Shown in pieces: positions 9,101 through 18,269 of a DNA stretch of 64,000 nt. Below the pieces are notes generated by a model. The model was not told the DNA's origin. It saw nothing but the letters and a program-made list of their open reading frames with translations, and did no database searches. Source of the DNA: Pseudomonas sp. StFLB209 (GTDB taxonomy: Bacteria > Pseudomonadota > Gammaproteobacteria > Pseudomonadales > Pseudomonadaceae); the NCBI RefSeq assembly GCF_000829415.1, contig NZ_AP014637.1, positions 5,101,001 to 5,165,000 on the forward strand, given 5' to 3'. A program made the translations under genes and the position numbers. Position 1 is the first letter of the stretch. Every line of letters begins with the position of its first letter.

Positions 9101-10285
9101 ATGGCCATTCCTGTCATCAAACACGTGCGCGCCTATGTGCTGCGCGGCGGCGGCGCCGACTATCACGACCAGGGCGACGGGCACTGGATCGACGATCATA
9201 TCGCCACGCCCATGAGCAAGTACCCCGAGTATCGCCAGAGCCGACGCAGCTTCGGCATCAACGTGCTGGGCACGCTGGTGGTCGAAGTCGAGGACAGCGA
9301 CGGCAATGTCGGCTTTGCCGTGACCACCGGCGGCGAACCGGCGGCCTATATCGTCGAAAAACACCTGGCGCGCTTTGTCGAGGGTGCCAGGGTTACCGAT
9401 ATCGAGCGGATCTGGGACCAGATGTACCTGTCATCGCAGTACTACGGCCGTAAAGGCCTGGTGATCAACACCATTTCCGGGATTGACCTGGCGCTGTGGG
9501 ACTTGCTTGGCAAGGTCCGTCAGGAGCCGGTCCACCAGTTGCTGGGGGGCGCGGTGCGTGACGAACTGCAGTTCTACGCCACCGGCGCGCGCCCGGACCT
9601 GGCGCAGCAGATGGGTTTTATCGGCGGCAAACTGCCGTTGCATCACGGCCCGGCCGAAGGCGAGCAGGGCCTGCGCAAAAACCTCGAAGAGCTGGCGGTG
9701 ATGCGCGAGCGGGTCGGCAAGGACTTCTGGCTGATGCTCGACTGCTGGATGAGCCTGGACCTCAACTACGCCACGCGGCTGGCCCATGGTGCTCAGGAGT
9801 TCGGCCTGAAGTGGATCGAAGAGGCGCTGTCGCCGGATGACTACTGGGGTTACGCCGCACTGCGCAAGAACGTCCCCACCGGCATGCTGGTGACCACCGG
9901 TGAACACGAAGCGACCCGCTGGGGCTTTCGGATGCTGCTGGAGATGGGCTGCTGCGACATCATCCAGCCCGATGTCGGCTGGTGTGGCGGCATCACCGAG
10001 CTGATCAAGATCTCTGCGCTGGCCGATGCGCATAACGCGATGGTCGTGCCCCACGGCTCCTCCGTGTACAGCTACCACTTTGTCGCCACCCGCACCAACA
10101 GCCCGTTCGCCGAGTTTCTGATGATGGCGCCCAAGGCTGACCAGGTGGTGCCGATGTTCCACCCGCAACTGCTCGGTGAACCGGTGCCGGAGAACGGCCG
10201 CATGCGCCTGTCGAGACTGGACAAGCCGGGGTTTGGCGTCGAACTGAACCCCGAGTGCCAGTTGCACCGGCCCTATCAGCACTGA
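9101..10285 (+). CDS. rhmD: L-rhamnonate dehydratase (enolase superfamily)
   Basis: This 394-residue enzyme dehydrates L-rhamnonate to 2-keto-3-deoxy-L-rhamnonate. It matches the RhmD subgroup of the enolase superfamily throughout: DYHDQG and [14 protein letters not shown] near the N-terminus, [20 protein letters not shown], the metal-ligand region [23 protein letters not shown], and the catalytic His in [11 protein letters not shown]. The ATG at 9101 follows AAGAGG. Related sugar acids such as L-lyxonate or L-mannonate are known side substrates of this subgroup, so physiological specificity should be held a little loosely. Confidence 0.92.
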   Translation: MAIPVIKHVRAYVLRGGGADYHDQGDGHWIDDHIATPMSKYPEYRQSRRSFGINVLGTLVVEVEDSDGNVGFAVTTGGEPAAYIVEKHLARFVEGARVTDIERIWDQMYLSSQYYGRKGLVINTISGIDLALWDLLGKVRQEPVHQLLGGAVRDELQFYATGARPDLAQQMGFIGGKLPLHHGPAEGEQGLRKNLEELAVMRERVGKDFWLMLDCWMSLDLNYATRLAHGAQEFGLKWIEEALSPDDYWGYAALRKNVPTGMLVTTGEHEATRWGFRMLLEMGCCDIIQPDVGWCGGITELIKISALADAHNAMVVPHGSSVYSYHFVATRTNSPFAEFLMMAPKADQVVPMFHPQLLGEPVPENGRMRLSRLDKPGFGVELNPECQLHRPYQH

Positions 10286-10303
10286 CTCTGCGAGGAACCC
10301 TTC

Positions 10304-11104
10304 ATGAACATGCCTATCAACCGCTTCAAGGCCGCTTTGGCCAGCGGCGCTCCGCAGTACGGCATCTGGGCCGGGTTTGCCAGCGGCTATGCCGCCGAAA
10401 TCACCGCCGGTTTCGGTTATGACTGGATGCTGATCGACGGCGAACATGCGCCTAACACCGTGCCTTCAATCCTCGCCCAGTTGCAGGCCGTTGCGCCCTA
10501 CTCAAGCGCACCGGTGGTGCGGGCCGTGAGCCATGACCCGGTGCTGATCAAGCAGTTGCTTGATATCGGCGTGCAGACCCTGATGATTCCCATGGTCGAA
10601 AGCGCCGAGCAGGCCCGTGCCCTGGTGCAGGCTACCCGTTACCCGCCGCATGGTATTCGCGGCGTGGGTGGCGGCCTGACCCGCGCCACCCGTTGGGATG
10701 CGGTGCCGGATTACATCAATACCGCGCACCAGCAGTTGTGCCTGATCGTGCAGGTCGAATCGCGCGCCGGCATCGAAAACGCCGCCGCCATTGCAGCGGT
10801 CGACGGGGTGGACGCGGTGTTCATCGGCCCGGCTGACCTGTCGACCGGGCTGGGCCATGTCGGCAATCCTTCGCACCCTGAGGTGCAGGAAAAAATCCGC
10901 TCGGCCATCGACGCCACCCGGGCCGCCGGCAAGCTCAGCGGCATCCTGGCCCCGGCTGAACAAGACGCCCGACGCTATCAGGACTGGGGCTGCCAGTTCA
11001 TTGCCGTGGGCATCGACATCAGCCTGATGCGCCAGGCCGCACTGGCCAACCTGGCGCGCTATCGCCAGAGCGCCGAGCCACACACGGCCTCAAAGACCTA
11101 TTGA
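10304..11104 (+). CDS. rhmA: 2-keto-3-deoxy-L-rhamnonate aldolase (HpcH/HpaI class II)
   Basis: This 266-residue HpcH/HpaI aldolase is expected to cleave 2-keto-3-deoxy-L-rhamnonate to pyruvate and L-lactaldehyde. Visible family features are the metal/pyruvate-binding segments WMLIDGEHAPN, RYPPHGIRGVGGGL, LIVQVESRAGIENA and AVFIGPADLSTGLGH. It follows rhmD by 18 bp and precedes the lactaldehyde dehydrogenase by 22 bp. By sequence alone HpaI (homoprotocatechuate pathway) is as close a relative; the neighbours decide for RhmA. Confidence 0.85.
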   Translation: MNMPINRFKAALASGAPQYGIWAGFASGYAAEITAGFGYDWMLIDGEHAPNTVPSILAQLQAVAPYSSAPVVRAVSHDPVLIKQLLDIGVQTLMIPMVESAEQARALVQATRYPPHGIRGVGGGLTRATRWDAVPDYINTAHQQLCLIVQVESRAGIENAAAIAAVDGVDAVFIGPADLSTGLGHVGNPSHPEVQEKIRSAIDATRAAGKLSGILAPAEQDARRYQDWGCQFIAVGIDISLMRQAALANLARYRQSAEPHTASKTY

Positions 11105-11126
11105 ACTCACGCCAAAGGATTTGCTC

Positions 11127-12560
11127 ATGACTTCCCTGCCTGTCTATGAGAACTACATCAACGGCCAGTTCATCGCCAGCGGCGAGCATCTGGACGTCTT
11201 CAACCCCGCCACCGGCGCGTTGCTGGCCAAGGTCCCGGCCGCCGACGCCGGCCAGGTCGAAGCGGCGCTCGCTGCGGCCCGCGCCGCGCAAAAAGGCTGG
11301 GCGCGACGCACCGCCAATGAACGCGCCGGCTACTTGCGCAAGATCGCCAGCCGGATCCGCGAGAACGTGGCGCATCTGGCGCGTACCATTACCCTGGAGC
11401 AAGGCAAGATCAGTGCGCTGGCCGAAGTGGAGGTCAACTTTACCGCTGACTATCTGGACTACATGGCCGAATGGGCGCGGCGCATTGAAGGCGAAATCAT
11501 CACCAGCGACCGTCCCGGCGAGAACATTTTTGTGTTTCGCAAACCTCTGGGGGTGGTGGCCGGCATTTTGCCGTGGAACTTCCCGTTCTTCCTGATCGCC
11601 CGCAAGATGGCCCCGGCGCTGTTGACCGGCAACACCATCGTGATCAAGCCCAGCGAAGAAACCCCGAACAACTGCTTTGAATTCGCCAGGCTGGTGGCTG
11701 AAACCGACCTGCCGCCAGGCGTGTTCAACGTGGTCTGCGGGGCGGGTCAAGTCGGTGCGGCGCTGAGTGCGCATACCAATGTCGACATGATCAGCTTCAC
11801 CGGCAGCGTCGAGACCGGCTCGCGGATCATGGCTGCCGCAGCCGGTAATATCACCAAGCTCAATCTGGAACTGGGCGGCAAAGCCCCGGCGATTGTGCTG
11901 GCCGACGCCAACCTGGAACTGGCGGTCAAGGCGATTCGCGATTCGCGGATCATCAACAGCGGCCAGGTGTGCAACTGCGCCGAACGGGTTTACGTGGAGC
12001 GCCCGGTGGCCGACCGATTCATCGAGCAGATCAGCGCTGCCATGGCCGCCACTCGCTACGGCGATCCGCTGGCCGACAGGGACGTGGAAATGGGGCCGCT
12101 GATCAACCGCCAGGGACTCGACAGCGTGGCCGCCAAGGTCCGCACGGCCCAGTCTCAAGGCGCCCAGTTGATTACCGGCGGGAGCATTGCCGATCTCGGC
12201 CAGGGTTACCATTACCAACCCACCGTGCTGGCCGGTTGCAGCGCGGACATGGAAATCATGCGCAAGGAAATCTTTGGTCCGGTGCTGCCGATCCAGATCG
12301 TCGACGACCTGGATGAAGCCATTGCCCTGGCCAATGACTGCGAATACGGCCTGACCTCATCGCTGTATACCCAGGATTTGAACAAGGCGATGTACGCCAT
12401 GCGTGAGATCGACTTCGGCGAAACCTACATCAACCGCGAGAACTTCGAGGCGATGCAAGGCTTCCATGCCGGCGTGCGCAAATCCGGGATCGGCGGCGCC
12501 GACGGCAAGCATGGGTTGTACGAGTACACCCATACTCACGTCGTTTACTTGCAGGCGTAG
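11127..12560 (+). CDS. aldA: NAD-dependent L-lactaldehyde dehydrogenase (AldA type)
   Basis: This 477-residue aldehyde dehydrogenase oxidises L-lactaldehyde to L-lactate. It resembles E. coli AldA closely: ADYLDYMAEWARRIEGEI, GILPWNFPFFLIARKMAP, ELGGKAPAIVLADANLELA with the general-base Glu, and the nucleophile in INSGQVCNCAERVYVE. The C-terminal GETYINRENFEAMQGFHAG is also shared. The start is ATG at 11127 after AAAGGA; the TTG two codons upstream is less likely. Its product, L-lactate, is the substrate of the LldD encoded at 5533, which closes the pathway. Confidence 0.9.
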   Translation: MTSLPVYENYINGQFIASGEHLDVFNPATGALLAKVPAADAGQVEAALAAARAAQKGWARRTANERAGYLRKIASRIRENVAHLARTITLEQGKISALAEVEVNFTADYLDYMAEWARRIEGEIITSDRPGENIFVFRKPLGVVAGILPWNFPFFLIARKMAPALLTGNTIVIKPSEETPNNCFEFARLVAETDLPPGVFNVVCGAGQVGAALSAHTNVDMISFTGSVETGSRIMAAAAGNITKLNLELGGKAPAIVLADANLELAVKAIRDSRIINSGQVCNCAERVYVERPVADRFIEQISAAMAATRYGDPLADRDVEMGPLINRQGLDSVAAKVRTAQSQGAQLITGGSIADLGQGYHYQPTVLAGCSADMEIMRKEIFGPVLPIQIVDDLDEAIALANDCEYGLTSSLYTQDLNKAMYAMREIDFGETYINRENFEAMQGFHAGVRKSGIGGADGKHGLYEYTHTHVVYLQA

Positions 12561-12575
12561 GATTTCCGGCGTTTT

Positions 12576-14279
12576 CTACCCTAGGGGCGGGGTGCGTGGC
12601 GGGATCTGGCGGCGCTTGCCGGTGGCTTCGAAGGCCGCCGCCAGGCGCAGCAGGTTGTTGTCGTCATAGGCCCGGCCGGCGAAGGTCAGGCCCACCGGCA
12701 TGCCAATGTCGGCCATCACGCCCATCGGCACGGTGACGGTAGGCACGCCCAGGTGGCGGATGGCGAGGTTGCCGTTGGCCACCCAGATGCCGTTGCTCCA
12801 GGCTATGTCGTTGGACGCCGGGTTGATGTCGGCATCGGCCGGCGCCACATCGGCCACGGTCGGGAACAGTACGGCGTCCAGGCCCTGGTGCTGCATCCAT
12901 TGTTCCAGATCGATACGCCGCGTCTGCTCCAGACCGCGCAAGCCGTCAGGCAGCGTGGCGATCCGGTCCCAGGGCGTGATGCCGCGCTTGGCCATGTTCA
13001 CGTATTCGTCCATGCCGGCGGCCAGTTCATCCTCACGGTTAGGCAAGGTGCCGGGGTCATGGGGGAATATCTGCGGGCCGTCGACATCGGCCAGTTGGTT
13101 GAGTTGCGGATCGCCATTGGCACGCAAAAAGTCATCGAACGCCCAGCCTGACAGCTCCCACAACTCATCGTGCAGGAACTCCTTGCTGACCAGACCGCGA
13201 TTGAACACCGTCGGTGCACCCGGGCGGTCGCCTTCGCAATTGGACACCAGCGGAAAATCGGTCTCGACCACCTCGGCCCCGGCCGCCTCAAGTGCCCGGC
13301 GCGCCTGCTGCCAGAGCTCGATCACGCTGGCACGGGTATGAATCTGCTGGCCGGTTGGCCCGCCAATGCCCGGTGCTTCACTGCTGCCCATCTGCGGGTC
13401 CTGGTTGATGAACATTTTCGGCACGCCAAAGCGCTTGCCGGCCAGTGCAGCGGGCGCCGCCTGCAGGTCAAGATAAGACGCCGGGCGCACGCTGGAAGCC
13501 TTGGGAATCGGCACCCAGGGCTGCAGCCGCCACAAGTCGCCACGGTTGTCGGGGTCGTCGGCGACCACCACATCGAGCACTTCAAGCAAGTCGGCCATGG
13601 TCCGGGCGTAGGGCACCACCACATCCATGGTCGGCGTCAACGGCCAGTTACCGCGTACCGAAATCACCCCGCGTGACGGCGTATAGGCGCACAGGCCATT
13701 ATTGGACGCAGGGCCACGACCGCTGGACCAGGTCTCCTCAGCCAGGCCGAATGCCGCGAAGCTCGCCGCCGTGGCGGTGCCGGCACCGTTGGACGAGCCC
13801 GAGGCAAAGGGGGCAGTCAGGTAGTCGGCGTTATAGGGGCTTTCAGCGCGGCCATACACGCCGCGTTGCATACCACCATTGGCCATCGGCGGCATGTTGG
13901 TCTTGCCCAGGCAGATCGCGCCACCGGCACGCAGGCGCTCGACGGTGAAGGCATCCTTTTGAGCAACCAGATCCTTGAATGCCGGGCTGCCCGACGCGGC
14001 GGTCAGGCCTTTGACCAGATAACTGTCTTTGGCGGTATAGGGAATGCCATCGAGCGGTCCGAGGGTCTGGCCACGGGCACGCCGGGCATCGCTGGCACGG
14101 GCCTCTTCGAGCGCATCGGGGTTACGCACCACCACGGCATTGAGCGCGGTGGCCGTGCCTGCGACGTCATAGGCATCGATGCGCGCCAGGTAGGCCTGGA
14201 CCAGCTCAACGGCGGTGGTTTGCCCGCTTTGCAGGGCCTGGCGCAACTCGGCGATGGAGACTTCGGTGACTTCGATCAT
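12576..14279 (-). CDS. Amidase signature family hydrolase
   Basis: This 567-residue protein belongs to the amidase signature family (Ser-cisSer-Lys triad). The catalytic Lys is in GIPYTAKDSYLVKG, and the Gly/Ser-rich core is ASGSSNGAGTATAASFAAFGLAEETWSSGRGPAS in two adjoining stretches. The C-terminal part, PTVTVPMGVMADIGMPVGLTFAGRAYDD, is also typical. There is no signal peptide when the ATG at 14279 is used; upstream in-frame starts have no better ribosome site. The substrate cannot be named. It is convergent with aldA (15-bp gap), so probably not part of the rhamnonate operon. Confidence 0.85.
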   Translation of the reverse strand: MIEVTEVSIAELRQALQSGQTTAVELVQAYLARIDAYDVAGTATALNAVVVRNPDALEEARASDARRARGQTLGPLDGIPYTAKDSYLVKGLTAASGSPAFKDLVAQKDAFTVERLRAGGAICLGKTNMPPMANGGMQRGVYGRAESPYNADYLTAPFASGSSNGAGTATAASFAAFGLAEETWSSGRGPASNNGLCAYTPSRGVISVRGNWPLTPTMDVVVPYARTMADLLEVLDVVVADDPDNRGDLWRLQPWVPIPKASSVRPASYLDLQAAPAALAGKRFGVPKMFINQDPQMGSSEAPGIGGPTGQQIHTRASVIELWQQARRALEAAGAEVVETDFPLVSNCEGDRPGAPTVFNRGLVSKEFLHDELWELSGWAFDDFLRANGDPQLNQLADVDGPQIFPHDPGTLPNREDELAAGMDEYVNMAKRGITPWDRIATLPDGLRGLEQTRRIDLEQWMQHQGLDAVLFPTVADVAPADADINPASNDIAWSNGIWVANGNLAIRHLGVPTVTVPMGVMADIGMPVGLTFAGRAYDDNNLLRLAAAFEATGKRRQIPPRTPPLG

Positions 14280-14551
14280 GGACGTGTTCACTCTGATTCG
14301 GATCAAGACGCAGCCCGCCATCATACAGCAGCCGTATTCAACGGGCGGCGGGCACGGCAGAGTGTGGTGTGTGCGGCGCAGGCGTCAATAGGCGTGGCTG
14401 CACTGACTGATTGCCCGAAGGCTCAGACATTGGCTTATTGTCTTGCTGCAACCGCTCAATGATTTCAGGCTGTAACACCCGGCCTTGAGCCGCTAAGCTG
14501 TGGCCCTCCCGGCACCGCCGACGCACCCTGTTGCTTTCCCAAGGACCCCGT

Positions 14552-15745
14552 TTGAATACCGTTACCGCCGTACCGCCGCCCAGCTACGCGAAAATAATCC
14601 TGCTCGGCCTGCTGCAGATCCTCTCCTGGGGCGGCTCGTTCTATCTGCTGGGGGTGCTGGCCACGCCGATTGCCGCCGACACCGGCTGGTCGCATCAATG
14701 GGTACTGGGCGCGGCCTCGCTGGGCTTGCTGGTCGCAGCGCTGCTGTCGCCGTGGTGCGGGCGGATGATCGCCAAAGTCGGCGGCCGGCAGGTGCTCAGT
14801 GCCCACAGCCTGATTCTTGCGGCGGGTCTGGTCATGATGGCGCTGGCCCCTTCGCTGCCGGTGTTCCTGCTGGCCTGGGTGGTGCTTGGCGCAGCGATGG
14901 CCACCGGACTGTACGACGCGCTGTTCACGGCATTGGGGGCACTTTACGGCATGAAGGCACGCCCGGTGATTGTCGGTATCACGCTGATTTCCGGGTTCTG
15001 CACCACGGTTATCTGGCCACTGCTGGCGATAATGGAACACAGCATGGGCTGGCGCATGACCTGCGGGGTATTGGGCGTAGTCTCGCTGTGCACGCTGTTT
15101 CCGCTGTATCGCTATGCACTGGAGCGCCACACCCCGACGATTAGCGCGACGAAAGCTGCGCAAGGTAACGATCAATCACTGGCGCCCTCGCTGTACTGGG
15201 CAATGACCCTGCTGTTTGCCATCGCCGCAGCGCTGATGACCTGCGTCTCGATCGTGCTGATCACTGTGCTGCAGGATCGCGGCCACAGCCTGGCCTCGGC
15301 GATCGCGCTGGGAGCGATGATTGGTCCGGCCCAGGTGCTGTGCCGGGTAGTGGATCTGTTGGCCAAGCGCCAGGCGCCGCTGTTCACCGCCCTGCTGTCC
15401 AGCGGCATGACCGCTCTGGGTCTGTTGCTGGTGGACTTTTCCCCGGACCTGGTGGTGCTGGGTCTGCTTTGCTATGGCGTAGGCAATGGCTTGCGCGCAA
15501 TGGTCAAAAGCACCCTGCCGATGGTGGTGGTCAACCCAGCCCATTACGCGGTGGTGTCCGGGCGCATGGCCCGCCCCGCGCTACTGGCCCAGGCGGCGGC
15601 GCCACTGGCCTGCGGCTACGTGATTTCCTCCTTTGGCAGCAACGCGATGCTGCACCTGCTCAACGCATTGGCGTTGCTGGCCTTCGCCCTGTGTCTGTGG
15701 CTGGCGTATCTGATCAGGCAGACCAAGGTCGTTGCTCACGCCTGA
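14552..15745 (+). CDS. MFS transporter of unknown substrate
   Basis: This 397-residue protein has 11-12 hydrophobic segments. The loop after segment 2 (SPWCGRMIAKVGGRQVLSA) resembles the MFS G-x-x-x-D/G-R-x-G-R-R motif. A TTG start at 14552 is preferred because AAGGA lies 6 bases upstream; the TTG at 14531 has no ribosome site. It is divergent from the amidase with a 272-bp gap in which I see no clear operator. Drug efflux or metabolite transport are both possible. Confidence 0.8.
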   Translation: MNTVTAVPPPSYAKIILLGLLQILSWGGSFYLLGVLATPIAADTGWSHQWVLGAASLGLLVAALLSPWCGRMIAKVGGRQVLSAHSLILAAGLVMMALAPSLPVFLLAWVVLGAAMATGLYDALFTALGALYGMKARPVIVGITLISGFCTTVIWPLLAIMEHSMGWRMTCGVLGVVSLCTLFPLYRYALERHTPTISATKAAQGNDQSLAPSLYWAMTLLFAIAAALMTCVSIVLITVLQDRGHSLASAIALGAMIGPAQVLCRVVDLLAKRQAPLFTALLSSGMTALGLLLVDFSPDLVVLGLLCYGVGNGLRAMVKSTLPMVVVNPAHYAVVSGRMARPALLAQAAAPLACGYVISSFGSNAMLHLLNALALLAFALCLWLAYLIRQTKVVAHA

Positions 15746-15890
15746 TTGGCCGGCTTGCCGGGCTGCTCTTGGCCGCACGGCTCAGCCAGCGGTGAGGAAT
15801 TGGTCCAAGCGCTGACCGCTGCTATCAAGGGCAGCAAATGGCTGTCACAGGCCAGGCGGGCGAATAATGCACACACTGGCGGGCGATGCC

Positions 15891-16445
15891 TTAACTGCGT
15901 CGCTGCCAGTGAAAGCCGGCCACATCGATCCGCTGCTTCCGGGTGCCATCCCATTGCACCGCAAACCCGGCCGCCTCCAGCGCCTGGACAAGACGCCGGG
16001 CAACGCTCATGGCGATGTCCGGGTCGTCGTTCAGCGCGCCGAAGGCGAGCATCAGGCCGCCTTCCTGAATCGACCGTTCCACGTCCTGACCGTGATAGAA
16101 GCAATAACCGTGATAATGCCCGTCAGGTGCCTGGTGGATGGCTTCGGCCACTTCCGTGAATCCGTCAGACATGGTGTAGCCGGCATTGCCCAAGGCGCAG
16201 ATGCCCTCTTCGTGTAACTGATAGAACACCGCGTCTAGCCGGTCGCAATCGGTCTGCTGCGCCCAGCTGTGCTGCGCTTCGCGCTTGCGTTGCAGTTCAG
16301 GTTCGATCAACGCCTTGAGCATTGCCTCATCACAGCCATCTTCAAGAATATCGTCGACCATCTCGTGCATTTCTTCGGCCGTGTAATACCCGGACCACAC
16401 CCACAGATGGATGCTGTCGGCGATGTATTGTTCATCCTCGTTCAT
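15891..16445 (-). CDS. Conserved hypothetical protein, DUF6891-like
   Basis: This 184-residue soluble acidic protein starts MNEDEQYIADSIHLWVW and has a C-terminal part with GYCFYHGQDVERSIQEGGLMLAFGALNDD followed by AVQWDGTRKQRIDV. That pattern (FYHxQD, GGxxLAFG, VxWDG) is what I associate with the DUF6891 family. There is no signal peptide or membrane segment. It is a lone gene divergent from the stressosome operon. Function unknown. Confidence 0.75.
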   Translation of the reverse strand: MNEDEQYIADSIHLWVWSGYYTAEEMHEMVDDILEDGCDEAMLKALIEPELQRKREAQHSWAQQTDCDRLDAVFYQLHEEGICALGNAGYTMSDGFTEVAEAIHQAPDGHYHGYCFYHGQDVERSIQEGGLMLAFGALNDDPDIAMSVARRLVQALEAAGFAVQWDGTRKQRIDVAGFHWQRRS

Positions 16446-16574
16446 GCGCTGTTTCTCTCTGCTTTAATGTGGGGCGGTGACATGCAGACCGGGCGGCATG
16501 GTGGCGGTTCCTTGACGTCAATCAGGGGGTTCTATATTTCCTGTGCAAATAATGAAATTATTCCCAACTATTTC

Positions 16575-16625
16575 TGACAGTTAGTGTCTGTCAACGCACA
16601 CCGGTCATCTATGGGAAGCCGGTGT
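16575..16625 (+). promoter_or_regulatory. Two palindromes in the leader of the stressosome operon
   Basis: In an AT-rich leader, TGACAG-N7-CTGTCA (16575-16593) is followed by ACACCGG-N14-CCGGTGT (16598-16625). The second hairpin ends 11 bases before the AGGAG ribosome site of rsbR. They could be an operator and a leader hairpin; no factor can be named. Confidence 0.4.
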
Positions 16626-16649
16626 ATTTAATACTCAGGAGCATGGCAC

Positions 16650-17501
16650 ATGGCGGTACTGCAGATCGGCACCATCGAGGCGATCCGTAACAAAAAGACG
16701 CAGCTTCTGGATAACTGGATCAAAGGCCTGCAAGCCAGTGGCGCAACACGCAATCTCAAAGAACACGACTTGCAGCAACAGACGTCTGAATTTATCAATC
16801 TGCTGAGCGCGGGCCTGGAAAACGGTAATGGCTCCTCCCTTGCGATCAGTGGCTGGACCGATATCCGCCAGTTTCTGGAAAGACTCTCGGCCAGCCGCGC
16901 CCTGTTAGGCCATGACTCGCAACAGACCGCCAGTTTTATCTTCGCGTTCAAAGGGCCGTTGTTTGGCTTGCTGCAAGAGCACTACCGTAACGAGCCGGAG
17001 CAACTGGCCGAACAGCTCTGGGAGGTCTCCGAACTGCTCGATGCGTTGGGCATGCATACCATTGCCACCTTCCAGAAGTCCCGTGAGGCGGTGATCAAGC
17101 GTCAGCAGGAAGAACTGCTGGAACTGTCCACCCCGGTGGTCAAGCTCTGGGATGGCGTGTTGGCCTTGCCAATGATCGGCACCCTGGATTCGCAACGCAC
17201 CCAGATGGTCATGGAGTCGCTGCTGCAGCGCATCGTCGACACCGGTTCGGAAATCGCCATCATCGATATTACCGGCGTGCCAACCGTCGATACCCTGGTG
17301 GCCCAGCACCTGCTCAAGACCGTCACCGCCATCCGCCTGATGGGCGCCGACTGCATCATCAGTGGCGTACGGCCGCAGATCGCCCAGACCATCGTCCATC
17401 TGGGCCTGGACCTGCAAGGCGTGGTGACCAAAGCCAACCTGTCCGACGCCCTGAAACTGGCCTTGACCCGCCTGGGTGTTTCTGTCGAAAAAGCGGTCTG
17501 A
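16650..17501 (+). CDS. rsbR: Stressosome sensor/scaffold protein RsbR
   Basis: This 283-residue protein has a variable N-terminal helical sensor domain (about 1-150, globin-like in known RsbR proteins) and a C-terminal STAS domain (about 155-275). Both threonines phosphorylated in B. subtilis RsbRA by RsbT are conserved: T215 in IDITGVPTVDTLVAQ and T247 in RPQIAQTIVHLG. RsbR and RsbS build the large stressosome complex that holds RsbT until stress. AGGAG lies 8 bases before the ATG. It is the first gene of a run with overlaps of a few bases. Confidence 0.92.
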   Translation: MAVLQIGTIEAIRNKKTQLLDNWIKGLQASGATRNLKEHDLQQQTSEFINLLSAGLENGNGSSLAISGWTDIRQFLERLSASRALLGHDSQQTASFIFAFKGPLFGLLQEHYRNEPEQLAEQLWEVSELLDALGMHTIATFQKSREAVIKRQQEELLELSTPVVKLWDGVLALPMIGTLDSQRTQMVMESLLQRIVDTGSEIAIIDITGVPTVDTLVAQHLLKTVTAIRLMGADCIISGVRPQIAQTIVHLGLDLQGVVTKANLSDALKLALTRLGVSVEKAV

Positions 17502-17505
17502 AACC

Positions 17506-17868
17506 ATGGACAGAATTCCGATCCTGCGCATGGGTGAGTTTTTGCTGGTCACCATTCAGGTCGACATGCACGACCAGCTCGCCCTGACCCTGCAGAACGA
17601 CCTGGCCGAGCTGATCAGCAAGACCTCGGCCCGTGGCGTGCTTATCGATATCTCGGCGCTGGACATGGTCGATTCGTTCATCGGCCGGATGATCGGCACC
17701 ATTTCCGGCCTGTCGCGCATCATGGATGCTGAAACCATGCTGGTCGGCATGCAGCCGGCGGTGGCCATTACCCTGGTCGAGCTGGGCATGACCCTGCCCG
17801 GCGTCAGCACCGCGCTCAATGTCGAGCGCGGGATGCAGTTGCTGCGTGAACGAGTGACGCGCCGATGA
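17506..17868 (+). CDS. rsbS: Stressosome scaffold protein RsbS (STAS domain)
   Basis: This 120-residue single-STAS protein starts MDRIPILRMGEFLLVTIQ. The phosphorylated serine of B. subtilis RsbS (S59) corresponds to S57 in LDMVDSFIGR, and IQPAVA-like GMQPAVAITLVELGM is preserved. Phosphorylation here by RsbT breaks the RsbS-RsbT interaction. The ATG at 17506 lies 4 bases after the rsbR stop; the upstream in-frame start at 17476 would overlap rsbR and lacks a reason. Its end overlaps rsbT by 4 bp. Confidence 0.92.
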   Translation: MDRIPILRMGEFLLVTIQVDMHDQLALTLQNDLAELISKTSARGVLIDISALDMVDSFIGRMIGTISGLSRIMDAETMLVGMQPAVAITLVELGMTLPGVSTALNVERGMQLLRERVTRR

Positions 17869-18269
17869 TCCTGCGCAGCAGCGGCACCCAACCGATCACC
17901 ATCGAGCAGGATGTGGTGCTGGCCCGGCAAACCGCCCGCAAGCTGGCCACCGAGTGCGGCATGCGTCTGGTCGACCTGACCAAGATGGTCACAGCCGTCA
18001 GTGAACTGGCGCGCAATACCGTGGTGTATGGCGGCGGCGGTGACATGGACTGGCAAATTCTCGAAGAAAACACCCGGGTCGGTCTGCGCCTGACCTTCCG
18101 TGATCAAGGCCCCGGCATCCCCGACACCAAACTGGCGCTCACCGACGGCTGGACCTCCGGCAACGGGCTGGGCCTGGGCTTGACCGGCGCCCGTCGACTG
18201 GTCGACGAATTTGAACTGGACACGGCCGCCGGCCAGGGAACGCGAGTCACGATCACCCGATGGACATGA
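17865..18269 (+). CDS. rsbT: Switch kinase RsbT (HATPase, GHKL family)
   Basis: This 134-residue Ser/Thr kinase of the anti-sigma-factor type has its N-box at SELARNTVVYGGGG (N51), the G1 box at RDQGPGIPD (D80) and the G2 box at GNGLGLGLTGAR. It should phosphorylate RsbS S57 and RsbR T215/T247 and then leave the stressosome to switch on an output. In B. subtilis that output is the RsbU phosphatase; no RsbU or sigma-B gene is present here, so the partner is probably one of the downstream signalling proteins. Confidence 0.92.
   Translation: MILRSSGTQPITIEQDVVLARQTARKLATECGMRLVDLTKMVTAVSELARNTVVYGGGGDMDWQILEENTRVGLRLTFRDQGPGIPDTKLALTDGWTSGNGLGLGLTGARRLVDEFELDTAAGQGTRVTITRWT

Noticed and set aside
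11019..12218. A 399-codon minus-strand open frame
   Set aside because: It is antisense to the lactaldehyde dehydrogenase and has no domain.
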